Below, one piece after another: positions 56,313-64,000 of a stretch of DNA of 64,000 bases. Numbering within the stretch: the stretch's first letter is position 1; each line of letters opens with the position of its first letter. The notes below the pieces were generated by a model, which did not search any database, was not told the DNA's origin, and worked only from the letters and a program-made list of their open reading frames with translations. The position numbers were made by a program, and so were the translations under genes. Source of the DNA: an uncultured Blautia sp. (lineage in GTDB: Bacteria > Bacillota > Clostridia > Lachnospirales > Lachnospiraceae); NCBI GenBank assembly GCA_900553515.1, contig USDN01000009.1, positions 1-64,000 on the forward strand, in the 5' to 3' direction.

Positions 56313-58451
56313 TTATAAAAAACAAGCTATTCCATCCTCTATTTCCAGATTCAGACCCATATCTTCCGTATACTGGTTACTATCTGCCAGTTCATAGAAA
56401 TCCGGAATATCCTCCGAAACAACTCTAAGTATTCCAGCACCTTCCATTTTTTTGAAAAGGGACTCGCTAATATTGATGCAATACTTTCCAGCTTTTCTCA
56501 TCCTTGCTTTGCTGAATCCCTGATTTCGTATTTCCTGATAAAGTTCTTCTGATTCCTCATTATTACGAATAAAAACTGTTATGGTCTTTTCCTCTATCAG
56601 ACGAAATGCTTTTCCTACTTTGGCAAAATGGTATCTCCGTCCCTTAAATTCCTCCATAATCTTCTTTTTATCAAGATCCTCTCCTGCAACATTGTATAAT
56701 ATCTTAAAATATTGTGTTATACTCTCCTGCGCTGACAAATCCGTATGTTCTCCGATCAATAACTTAGCCGCATCAATTTGTCTTCTTTGTCCCGGGATAT
56801 GCTTCTTTTCTAAAAATTCAAAAATATAGACTCTGCTTTGCTGTCTTAATCTTTTTCCCTCCCGATTACATCGACCAGCCGCCTGAATCATAGAATCTAC
56901 TCCTGCAAGCTGACGATACACCGCTTGAAAATCCAGATCCACTCCAGCTTCAACGAGACTTGTGGAAATTAGAATACATCTTTCGCTTTTTCTCAATTTC
57001 TCTCGTATTTCACTCAAAATCTTTTTTCTGTGTTTTGGGTACATGCTGGTTGATAAATGGTAAATTCCATCACCCTTCAGACAGTTGTACAATTCCTGTG
57101 CCTTTTTTCTGGTATTCACAATACACAACGCCTGAAATTCTTCCGATAATCTTTCAATTAGTTCCAAGTCTTCCACTGTTCCTATATTATCAAACTCTGT
57201 TCTTTTAAAAAAACGGAATTGTTCTTCCATCCTTGGACATAATTCTATCTGATTCATATCTTTTCCAAAAAATTGATTTAGAGCTGGCTGTGTTGCTGTA
57301 CAAAGCACCGCGCTTACCCTGTAATTTCGAATCAGCTCCTCAATCATAGCCGTACAGGGAATCAGGTATTCATTGGGCAACATTTGTGCTTCATCAAAAA
57401 TAACCACACTGTTTGCTATATTATGCAATTTTCTGCATTTAGAAGATTTATTTGCAAATAAAGACTCAAAAAACTGTACATTTGTCGTGACTATCACCGG
57501 CTTGTCCCAGTTTTCTGCCGCAAGCTGCATGGGCTTAAACTCTTCAGAAGACTCATAATCTACATTGCAATGATTCTCCAGAACATTTTCTTCTCCCAAT
57601 ACGTCACGAAATATTTTGGCATTCTGTTCAATAATGCTGGTATAAGGGATCACATAAATTACTCTGTCCATATGATGTTCCACAGCATGCTTTAATGCAA
57701 AGGCCAGGGATGCAATTGTTTTTCCACCCCCGGTTGGAACGGTTAAACGAAAAAGTCCTTTTTCTGATTTTCCCATTTCATAACAATTCTGCAGAATTTC
57801 TGTACGTCTTCCATTTACTGTATCAATATCCTGATTTTTCATCCAATCTTTTGTATAGCTCTCCAGTTTCTGCAGAAGCTGATCTATTTCTTCACCTGAC
57901 ACCCGCCCCGTATCTCCATTTTTTATAAAGGCTTCTGTATCCAGAAAGTCAGCATCTACAAGACAGGAATATAACATTCGAATAAACGTGCTTAATGAAA
58001 AATCCTGATCTTTCACTTTTTTAGGATCGAACGGCAAAGTGCTTATCTCTGGTATCTGTATTTCCGCCTGATATCTATGGTAATCACATATTTTTTTCTT
58101 TCTGCGTCCCAGAAGAGTAGATGTACTGCCTGTATCACTGGAAGAACCATAATCTGGAAGTCCAGCATGGTGTCCGGCAATACAATAGCTCATAAAAGAA
58201 TAAAGTCCTCCCATTTTTTCACAAACTCTTGCGCCTGCCGTTGAATGATCCACCTGAGCCTCACTTTCTCCGCAGATTCTTTTTTGAAAATCATTGGAAT
58301 ATTTACCAATATCATGAAGCATTCCACAAAAAAATCCCCAGTCTTCTTTACCGAATTTTGATGCAAACATCCCTGCCAAATCTGCCGTTCCTTCTAAATG
58401 TTCCTTGATTGTCTGTATTCTTTTTCCATCTATATGCGCAATATATTCCAT
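56313..58451 (-). CDS. cas3: Cas3 helicase-nuclease (HD fused to DExH helicase)
   Basis: This protein of about 712 residues has an N-terminal HD nuclease (IKEHLEGTADLA, CGMLHDIGKYSNDFQ, AGHHAGLPDYG). A superfamily 2 helicase follows (LTVPTGGGKTIASLAF Walker A, VVIFDEAQMLP Walker B, CTATQPAL motif III, then QAAGRCNREGKR motif VI). It is recruited by Cascade to degrade target DNA. The ATG at 58451 gives MEYIAHIDG with AGGAAGGGAAGAG upstream; a TTG nine codons earlier is less likely. It is separated from cas5 by the accessory pair and the RNA gene, so cas3 is transcribed apart from Cascade, perhaps by readthrough from the DUF1653 gene. Confidence 0.96.
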   Translation of the reverse strand: MEYIAHIDGKRIQTIKEHLEGTADLAGMFASKFGKEDWGFFCGMLHDIGKYSNDFQKRICGESEAQVDHSTAGARVCEKMGGLYSFMSYCIAGHHAGLPDYGSSSDTGSTSTLLGRRKKKICDYHRYQAEIQIPEISTLPFDPKKVKDQDFSLSTFIRMLYSCLVDADFLDTEAFIKNGDTGRVSGEEIDQLLQKLESYTKDWMKNQDIDTVNGRRTEILQNCYEMGKSEKGLFRLTVPTGGGKTIASLAFALKHAVEHHMDRVIYVIPYTSIIEQNAKIFRDVLGEENVLENHCNVDYESSEEFKPMQLAAENWDKPVIVTTNVQFFESLFANKSSKCRKLHNIANSVVIFDEAQMLPNEYLIPCTAMIEELIRNYRVSAVLCTATQPALNQFFGKDMNQIELCPRMEEQFRFFKRTEFDNIGTVEDLELIERLSEEFQALCIVNTRKKAQELYNCLKGDGIYHLSTSMYPKHRKKILSEIREKLRKSERCILISTSLVEAGVDLDFQAVYRQLAGVDSMIQAAGRCNREGKRLRQQSRVYIFEFLEKKHIPGQRRQIDAAKLLIGEHTDLSAQESITQYFKILYNVAGEDLDKKKIMEEFKGRRYHFAKVGKAFRLIEEKTITVFIRNNEESEELYQEIRNQGFSKARMRKAGKYCINISESLFKKMEGAGILRVVSEDIPDFYELADSNQYTEDMGLNLEIEDGIACFL

Positions 58452-58492
58452 ATTTTTCTCTTCCCTTCCTACTATCAATCTGAAAGAGTTCC

Positions 58493-58945
58493 TTACACCC
58501 TCTCAAATCTCCACTTTTGCTTCACATCCGGATATTTGTCCCGATCCACCTCGCTCATAAACATCTCAAAGGGCCTCGCGCAGATCTTAAAAGGTGCGTA
58601 CAGTCCCTGATAGATCACCAGGCGTTCTCCTGTTTCCGTATGCTCTGCAAAGGCAAGAACCTTATAAAGATACTCTGAAGTATTTTTATCCACCCATTCT
58701 CTTTTAAAATGCTGCACGATATCTCCCGGACGAATATCTCTTTTTGCTGCCGCATCTGTTACCGGAGGAGCTGTCGGTTCTGTACTTAACTCCACATATT
58801 CCTCTTTGTCAAGGGATATCGGAACTCCGGTTCTGCCGGAAATGTGAACACCTCCATACCAGCTCCCCTGGATCTCAAAAATATCTCCTACCTCATATTC
58901 GGAACTGTACTCATCATTTTTCTTGATAATTCTGATTTTTGTCAT
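58493..58945 (-). CDS. DUF1653-containing protein
   Basis: This 150-residue protein has an N-terminal SH3-like segment (EYEVGDIFEIQGSWYGGVHI) and a C-terminal DUF1653 domain (PGDIVQHFKREWVDKN, YLYKVLAFAEHTETGERLVI, then FKICARPFEMFMSEVDRDKY). The function is unknown. The start at 58945 follows AGGAGAG. It lies 41 bases upstream of cas3 on the same strand and could supply its transcription; no separate cas3 promoter is obvious in the gap. Confidence 0.82.
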   Translation of the reverse strand: MTKIRIIKKNDEYSSEYEVGDIFEIQGSWYGGVHISGRTGVPISLDKEEYVELSTEPTAPPVTDAAAKRDIRPGDIVQHFKREWVDKNTSEYLYKVLAFAEHTETGERLVIYQGLYAPFKICARPFEMFMSEVDRDKYPDVKQKWRFERV

Positions 58946-59005
58946 AATTCAGCACTCTCCTTTATAGAAATAAAATGCCTGTTTCCAGACATTTTATTTT
59001 GTTCT

Positions 59006-60187
59006 TTATTCTTTTTTCATTCTACCGCAGACCAGGATCCCCGTCAATAAAAGCGCTGGAAATACAACTGCCGCCAGGATGCCCATTTTGAGATTTTCAC
59101 CCATGGCACTGGATACTGCGCCTACCACTGTAGGACCTCCGGAACATCCCAGATCTCCTCCCAGAGCCAGCAACGCAAACATGGCAGTTCCTCCTTTTGG
59201 AAGGGCCGCCGCTGCTTTACTGAAGCTTCCCGGCCACATGATTCCCACAGAAAGACCACAAACTGCGCAGGCTGCCAGGCTGAGAACAGGTGACGGAAAA
59301 AGTGCGATCCCCAGATAGGATAAAATACAGAGAATGCTGCTCCAGATCATAAAGTGATCCAATTGTATCCTGTCACCATATTTTCCATAAAATGCTCTGG
59401 ACGCCCCCATCAGAACAGCAAACGCCATAGGACCGGCCAGATCTCCTGCTGTCTTGGATATCTCCAGACCTTTTTCCGCAAATGTAGATGCCCATTGGCT
59501 TACCGCCTGTTCGCTTGCTCCGGCACAGACCATCATGAGCAGCAATACCCAGAAGATTTTTGAAGCAAAAAGCTCTTTCAAGCTAAGACCGCTTTCCCCA
59601 TCCTCTATCAGAGAGGCCATAGGAACTCTGGTAAAAGCAAACGCATTGCAGATGGGGATCACAGCCCACACAACTGCCATGATCTTCCAGTTTTCAATAC
59701 CTGCTGCCCGAAAGAATACAGTAGAAAGCAGCACCACTCCCACATGTCCCCAACAGTAAAAAGAATGCAGCATACTCATGGCCTTTTCTTTGTTATCAGA
59801 AGGACAGGCTTCTACTACAGGACTTACCAGAACCTCCAGAAGACCACCGCCTACTGCATATACCATGACGGAGATCAGAATGCCCACAAATGGAGATGAA
59901 AAAAGCTCCGGAAGTATGGTCAGAAGTATCAGTCCGGCTGCAGAAAGCACATGAGCCATTACCATAGATACACGATACCCGATCCTGTCCACAAATCCAA
60001 TGGCAAGAAGATCCACCAGAAGCTGTACGCCAAAATTAAAGGTCACCAGCAATGTAATCTGGGATAAAGGAATATCATAAGTTCTCTGAAAAGTCAGAAA
60101 TAAAAGTGGGACAAAATTATTGATGATCGCCTGCACGATATATCCCACAAAGCAGGCTGTAATTGTTTTATTGTACTGGTTTTTCAT
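59006..60187 (-). CDS. MFS transporter
   Basis: This protein of about 393 residues is a major facilitator with twelve predicted helices. The loop motif between helices 2 and 3 reads GFVDRIGYRVSM and the central loop contains ESGLSLKELFASK. It resembles the sugar/fucose-permease-like group in Firmicutes (NFGVQLLVDLLA, GLLEVLVSPVVEACPSDNKE). The start at 60187 follows GAGGAGGAG. The substrate is unknown. It follows the ABC-F gene by 58 bases. Confidence 0.88.
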   Translation of the reverse strand: MKNQYNKTITACFVGYIVQAIINNFVPLLFLTFQRTYDIPLSQITLLVTFNFGVQLLVDLLAIGFVDRIGYRVSMVMAHVLSAAGLILLTILPELFSSPFVGILISVMVYAVGGGLLEVLVSPVVEACPSDNKEKAMSMLHSFYCWGHVGVVLLSTVFFRAAGIENWKIMAVVWAVIPICNAFAFTRVPMASLIEDGESGLSLKELFASKIFWVLLLMMVCAGASEQAVSQWASTFAEKGLEISKTAGDLAGPMAFAVLMGASRAFYGKYGDRIQLDHFMIWSSILCILSYLGIALFPSPVLSLAACAVCGLSVGIMWPGSFSKAAAALPKGGTAMFALLALGGDLGCSGGPTVVGAVSSAMGENLKMGILAAVVFPALLLTGILVCGRMKKE

Positions 60188-60244
60188 CTTCTCCTCCTCA
60201 ATAAGATCATTTAAGCATTTCTTCAAAACTGCCTTCCGGATAAT

Positions 60245-61777
60245 CTACCGAACCCTGACAAGTCCGTCTTCTGTCATCTGGTACACAGTTTCACATACCT
60301 CACGGATATATTTCCTGTCATGGGAAATGCTGATCACTGCCCCCTGATATTCCGCCAGAATCTCACGGATAACCGGATTGGACAGCGGTGAAAAATTTCT
60401 GGTAGGCTCATCAAGGATCAGCACATCTGCTCCTGATAAGCTCATTTTTAACAGAAGTATCTTTGCTTTCTGCCCGCCGGACAGCTCTGAAATTTCATGA
60501 TCCATCTCCTCTGCTGTGTATTTCAAAGCTCCCAGACAGGTGCGGATCCAGGTCTGCTCCTCCCTGTCTCCTTTCTCGGAAAGATACTCTACCGGTGTCA
60601 TGGAAAGCTCCAGCATTTCCTCATAATTCTGCGGCATATAAACGGCATGGATATCCTTTCTGTCCATCAGCTGTTCTGCTATCTTTCTCAGCAAAGTCGT
60701 CTTTCCGGCCCCGTTTTTCCCAATGATGCAGACCTTTTCCGGCCCTTTGACCGTAAGCTGCAGATTCTTTGCAAGTACGGCTCCGTCAGGAGTTTCCAGA
60801 CGATCCAGCTTGTACTCCAGAAGCATTTTTCCTGGCGGGAAGTTTACGTCTTTCATCCGGAAAAAAATTGCCTCTTCTTCCTCCGGCAGTCTTTCCATCT
60901 CCTCTGCCTCGCGGTCAAAACGACGTTCCATAGACTTTACTGCCCGCATTTTTTTCTTCAGAAGATAGCCTGCATGGGGATCCTGACGGGAAACTGAATT
61001 CAAATCATTCTGTACTTTTTCCCGGATCCTGTTAAATTTTTCCTTCCTCTTTTTTTCTTCCCTCCGATCGTTCAATGCCTTTCGTCTCTGATTTTCAAAA
61101 TTCAGATTTCTGCTTTCCAGATATTCTCTGTAGCCCGTATGTACTACCGTATAACGACTTTTTGTTTTGCGGCAGATCTGTTCCAGATGGATCACCATAT
61201 TTGCAGTATTTTCGATCAGCGTTTCATCATGAGAAATAAAAAGCACTGCCTGCGTGGTTTCCTGTATCAGCTTTTCCAGCCATTCCAGAGTTTCAATATC
61301 AATGTCATTGGAAGGCTCATCTAGCAAAAATACCGACGGTTTTCCCACAAGTAATTTTGCCATCTGGACTTTTACTTTTTCACCTCCGGAAAGCGTCTGC
61401 ATCTTCTGATCTCTGTAAAAAAAGTCTGCTTTCATCCCCATCTTTGATGCAATATCTGCCAGTTCCCGGGGCTCTGTCGCCCAGAACATTTCCTCCTCAC
61501 AGAAAAATTCATAGATTGTTTTTTCCCTGTCTTCTTCCAGAAGTTCCTGCGGCAGATACCCCAGCTTTTCACCATGAACGATTCGTTCTCCTTCTGCCTC
61601 CACATAATCTCCTGTCAGCTCCGGCTGAAAAATCCATTTTAATAATGTAGATTTTCCATTTCCCTCTTCTCCAATGATAACAGCCTTATCTCCCGGATTC
61701 AATACCAGCTGAAAATCTTCCAGAATCACTCTGAGGTCATACTTATGCGTAAGCGTTAAATTTTTAATCTGTAACAT
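60245..61777 (-). CDS. ABC-F family ATPase, probable ribosome protection type
   Basis: This protein of about 510 residues has two ATPase domains and no membrane part. Domain 1 has GEEGNGKSTLLKWIF, LSGGEKVKVQMA and LLDEPSNDIDI. The linker is long and charged (about 240-320: RREEKKRKEKFNRIREKVQ, KKKMRAVKSMERRFDREAEE). Domain 2 has GKNGAGKTTLLRKIAE, LSGGQKAKILLLKM and an atypical LILDEPTRNFSPLSNP. Length and linker resemble Lsa/VmlR-type antibiotic-resistance factors. The start at 61777 follows AGGAGG. Expression is probably controlled by the attenuator upstream. Confidence 0.88.
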   Translation of the reverse strand: MLQIKNLTLTHKYDLRVILEDFQLVLNPGDKAVIIGEEGNGKSTLLKWIFQPELTGDYVEAEGERIVHGEKLGYLPQELLEEDREKTIYEFFCEEEMFWATEPRELADIASKMGMKADFFYRDQKMQTLSGGEKVKVQMAKLLVGKPSVFLLDEPSNDIDIETLEWLEKLIQETTQAVLFISHDETLIENTANMVIHLEQICRKTKSRYTVVHTGYREYLESRNLNFENQRRKALNDRREEKKRKEKFNRIREKVQNDLNSVSRQDPHAGYLLKKKMRAVKSMERRFDREAEEMERLPEEEEAIFFRMKDVNFPPGKMLLEYKLDRLETPDGAVLAKNLQLTVKGPEKVCIIGKNGAGKTTLLRKIAEQLMDRKDIHAVYMPQNYEEMLELSMTPVEYLSEKGDREEQTWIRTCLGALKYTAEEMDHEISELSGGQKAKILLLKMSLSGADVLILDEPTRNFSPLSNPVIREILAEYQGAVISISHDRKYIREVCETVYQMTEDGLVRVR

Positions 61778-61794
61778 CCATTCCTCCTGTGCAT

Positions 61795-61828
61795 TAAAAA
61801 ATGTCTGTTTTCGCAGCCGAAAACAGAC
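61795..61828 (-). terminator. Attenuator terminator in the ABC-F leader
   Basis: On the minus strand GTCTGTTTTC-GGCTGC-GAAAACAGAC is followed by ATTTTTTAATG, a complete intrinsic terminator 25 bases before the ABC-F ribosome binding site. An upstream GGTCTGTTTG (around 61899-61908) repeats the 5' arm and could compete for the 3' arm. Confidence 0.88.
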
Positions 61829-61878
61829 AAATGCAAACAGAACCCTTATATCATTAACGGTTCGCAAACATTCATTCA

Positions 61879-61926
61879 TCAAATCCGGCATGCACAAACA
61901 GACCTGTTTCCAGGTACAACTTCCAT
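61879..61926 (-). CDS. Possible 15-residue leader peptide of the ABC-F gene
   Basis: An ATG at 61926 opens a 15-codon frame (MEVVPGNRSVCACRI) ending in TGA at 61879, spanning the GGTCTGTTTG segment. The ribosome binding site (GGTAAG) is weak. Upstream, GTGAGGAA precedes a three-codon frame ATG TTC AGA TAA (61949-61960). Either could position a stalled ribosome. Confidence 0.4.
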   Translation of the reverse strand: MEVVPGNRSVCACRI

Positions 61927-62002
61927 GTTTGTTTCTTACCAAATTTGATTATCTGAACATTTCCTCACCTACGCTTACGCGCCTTTCTTTCATTCTTTTT
62001 TG

Positions 62003-62031
62003 ACTATATCACAGAAAACAGCAGAATACAA
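62003..62031 (-). promoter_or_regulatory. Promoter of the ABC-F gene
   Basis: On the minus strand TTGTAT (62026-62031), exactly 17 bp, then TATAGT (62003-62008). It gives a leader of about 220 nt before the ABC-F start. Confidence 0.75.
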
Positions 62032-62034
62032 GTC

Positions 62035-62457
62035 CTAACTTTCCCATGTCATCTCATATTCTGCTTCACCGGTAGCCTCGTCCACGCCCTCTGTCCGGAT
62101 CTGAAAATCCTCTCTCTGATAAAACCTTACCGCCGCCTGATTTTTTATATACACAGAAAGCCTGAGTTTCTGTTTTTTCCCTTTCATATACTTCATCAAA
62201 AGTTTCCCGATTCCTTTTGAACGGAATTTTTCTGCCACAAATATCCCTGCAATATAGTCTTCCATCAGACCTGCAAATCCCTGGATTTTGCCTTCTGACT
62301 CATACACATATACTTCTGATTCCGGCAGTATAGACCTTACCTCTTCAAAGTGATTTTTCCAATATTTTTCCGGCACAAAATCATGAGCCTGTTCATTAGA
62401 ATCCAGCCAGATCTCCATAACCGCATCCAGATCCCGAAGTTCCATTTTTCTTATCAT
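62035..62457 (-). CDS. GNAT-family acetyltransferase
   Basis: This 140-residue N-acetyltransferase has the acetyl-CoA loop FVAEKFRSKGIGKLLMKYM and the C-terminal RLSVYIKNQAAVRFYQREDF typical of small GNATs (motifs A and B). It begins inside the 3' end of the upstream GNAT-DHH gene, overlapping by 62 bases in another frame. The acceptor substrate is unknown. Confidence 0.85.
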   Translation of the reverse strand: MIRKMELRDLDAVMEIWLDSNEQAHDFVPEKYWKNHFEEVRSILPESEVYVYESEGKIQGFAGLMEDYIAGIFVAEKFRSKGIGKLLMKYMKGKKQKLRLSVYIKNQAAVRFYQREDFQIRTEGVDEATGEAEYEMTWES

Positions 62458-64000
62458 TTTTTATCTCCTCTATTCTCTGAAGTATCATCTCCAGAAACCC
62501 ATCCAGATCATCCGTACGCTTGCGTACCCCCGCGGAACCGGCATGACCACCTCCGCCAAAGGGTGCCAGAAGCTCATTCACATTTATCCATTTTCCATCC
62601 GAGCGGAAAGAACACCGGAAACGCCCCGGTTCTTCCTCATACATGGTAAATCCCAGTTTTACATCTTCGCAGTCCCGCAAAAATTCACTGACCGGATGAA
62701 TATCCTCATAAGAAATTCCCTTTTTCTCGATCATTTCCCGATCCACAATCACAAAAGCCGCCTGGTTATCCACAGCTCTCTGTACTTTCGAGAAAAGATA
62801 TCCACGTTTCTGCAGATCATACAGCGTATCATTGTGCATTGTCTGCATTACATATCCATGATCCACTCCAAGCCTGAGCAGTTCTGCTGCCGCCTGAAAA
62901 GTAGCTTCCCTGGCTCTGGCAAAGTTTCCAGTATCATGAAGGATTCCCATGTAAACATAATCTGCCGCATTGGGATGAAGTTGTTTTTCTTCATTTACAG
63001 CATTCTTCCACCTGTTCCAGTCCAGTATCTCATAAACATTTTCCGCACAGGCCTCTGAAACCCTGGTATGATTCACATCGCCATATCCCTCATTCGATGC
63101 ATGATGGTCGATCACAATGGACGCTTCAGCATTTTCATAGATCTCCCGGCCTGCCAGCCTTTTTAAGATTGCTGTATCACAGACGATCACTCCATATCTT
63201 TTCTCCTCAGGAAATATAAACGGATCAAACAGCTGATCCTTCTCTACCATTTTCTTCGGTCCCTTATCCAGTGTATCTTCCAGATAGGGAAGTACCTGAT
63301 ACTGCGGATATACTGCATGGATATAATGGGCTATTCCCATTACCGACCCGGATGCGTCTCCGTCAGGGTTGATATGCCCAAGAAGAATCACCGTGTCCAG
63401 CTGACGTTTTTCCATCATTTGACAAAATACTTTATCAAATTCAAATTTCATATATTTTTCATTCATAAATGCAATCCACTGTTCTTTTGTCATGATATTT
63501 GTATGGCCGATTCTAACCTCATTCAGTAAAGGCACTGGTACTTCCTCACAGGTATGATGATAAATAAATCCCACTTTTTCCTGTACTCTTTTTGATTTAT
63601 TGTTTCCATCATAATATCCGCACCATATTACAGACATATCAAGATCTTCAAATCCATGCCGGATCAGTTCTTTTGCCGCTTCAGGCATATATCCTCTTCC
63701 CCAAAATGGCTTTCCAAGCCAGTAACCCAGTTCACATTCATCCTCCTGATCTGTCATATCTGTGTGACCATTCAGCTTCAGTTCTATGGATCCTATGGCT
63801 GTATTATTCTCTTTTTCACAGACTGCATAACATTCAGCCCCATTAAGAATATTTTTAATAACATCTAAGCTTTCTTCCACACTTTTATGCGGCGACCATC
63901 CAGCGATCGGACCCACATCAGGATCCTTTGCATATTCATATAAACTTTTGGCATCATATTCATTCCATGGACGTAGTATTAATCTTTTTGTTTCGAATAT
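62396..64000 (-). CDS. GNAT acetyltransferase fused to DHH/DHHA1 phosphoesterase, 5' end outside window
   Basis: The frame is open from the right edge (535 codons), so the start codon is outside. Residues about 1-180 are a RimJ/RimL-type GNAT (FETKRLILRPWNEYDAKSLY at the edge, LGYWLGKPFWGRGYMPEAAK). After a short helix a DHH phosphoesterase follows: LGHINPDGDASGS, VIVCDTAIL, IVIDHHASNEGYGD and DHHA1 FGGGGHAGSAG. Such DHH proteins degrade nanoRNA, pAp or c-di-AMP products. The last 18 residues (after EEIKNDKK) are glycine-rich and coded in the overlap with the next gene. The fusion is continuous in frame. Confidence 0.88.
   Translation of the reverse strand: MFETKRLILRPWNEYDAKSLYEYAKDPDVGPIAGWSPHKSVEESLDVIKNILNGAECYAVCEKENNTAIGSIELKLNGHTDMTDQEDECELGYWLGKPFWGRGYMPEAAKELIRHGFEDLDMSVIWCGYYDGNNKSKRVQEKVGFIYHHTCEEVPVPLLNEVRIGHTNIMTKEQWIAFMNEKYMKFEFDKVFCQMMEKRQLDTVILLGHINPDGDASGSVMGIAHYIHAVYPQYQVLPYLEDTLDKGPKKMVEKDQLFDPFIFPEEKRYGVIVCDTAILKRLAGREIYENAEASIVIDHHASNEGYGDVNHTRVSEACAENVYEILDWNRWKNAVNEEKQLHPNAADYVYMGILHDTGNFARAREATFQAAAELLRLGVDHGYVMQTMHNDTLYDLQKRGYLFSKVQRAVDNQAAFVIVDREMIEKKGISYEDIHPVSEFLRDCEDVKLGFTMYEEEPGRFRCSFRSDGKWINVNELLAPFGGGGHAGSAGVRKRTDDLDGFLEMILQRIEEIKNDKKNGTSGSGCGYGDLAGF

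Noticed and set aside
58446..58460. A TTC followed by CATATTTTTCTC over the cas3 start codon, resembling the guide.
   Set aside because: Seed mismatches at positions 5, 7 and 10; weaker than the site in the DUF3990-cas promoter. It remains a possible secondary target.
58452..58478. A nine-codon N-terminal extension of Cas3 from a TTG.
   Set aside because: The ATG at 58451 has a proper purine-rich ribosome binding site, which the extension would itself contain.

Overview
The window looks like a chromosomal segment of a low-to-mid GC anaerobic gut Firmicute, most likely a member of the Lachnospiraceae (Blautia, Mediterraneibacter or Dorea-like; genus not resolved). This rests on the gene families present: an Rnf-type cluster with ApbE and NusG-II proteins, fermentative AdhE, many small XRE regulators, AGGAGG ribosome binding sites, sigma-A promoters, and a type I-C CRISPR-Cas locus.

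Left part (1-21 kb). It holds the 5' part of pgi; a bcp-yaaA peroxide pair; a YolD-like/Y-family polymerase pair overlapping an AlbA_2 regulator that carries 21-bp tandem repeats; a HAD phosphatase; an XRE-TPR regulator; a COG0523 GTPase; secA; NusG-II and Gx-transporter genes; apbE; a VanZ-inositol-phosphatase fusion; a two-component/ABC operon with a repeated operator-like element upstream; and gloA and ogg.

Middle (21-46 kb). It holds an unusual Rnf-like cluster (rnfC, D, G and one rnfA/E-type gene, with no rnfB); a FUSC exporter; a BFD protein; rfbF; a radical SAM protein; a eukaryote-type hisA; a lipoprotein; an ABC exporter; grpB; dapB-dapA; cobO; a tandem-OB SSB; typA; an APH-like kinase; adhE with Rex-like operators; a small alarmone synthetase; an aminotransferase; and an NSS transporter.

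CRISPR part (46.7-58.5 kb). The 44-repeat I-C array is transcribed leftward. Its leader lies next to cas2, followed on the minus strand by cas1, cas4, cas7, cas8c and cas5. Between cas5 and cas3 is an insertion I consider the most interesting object here. Two overlapping genes (a DUF3990 ADP-ribosyltransferase-like protein and a partner) head the Cascade transcript. Divergent from them, on the plus strand, is a short RNA gene: promoter, one degenerate repeat with a rebuilt stem but intact 5' GTC and 3' GTGGATTGAAAT, a 28-nt spacer-like sequence, and a terminator. The first ten bases of that guide match, except at position 6, a site next to a TTC PAM that runs into the -35 box of the DUF3990-cas promoter. 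This is the expected layout of a Cascade-guided repressor RNA (CreR-like). It would autoregulate the cas operon and hold down a putative protein toxin, so loss of Cascade would release it.

Right part (58.5-64 kb). It holds a DUF1653 protein, an MFS transporter, an ABC-F ATPase with a 5' transcription attenuator and tiny upstream ORFs, a GNAT acetyltransferase, and a GNAT-DHH phosphoesterase fusion running off the window. No rRNA, tRNA, insertion sequence or prophage was recognised.
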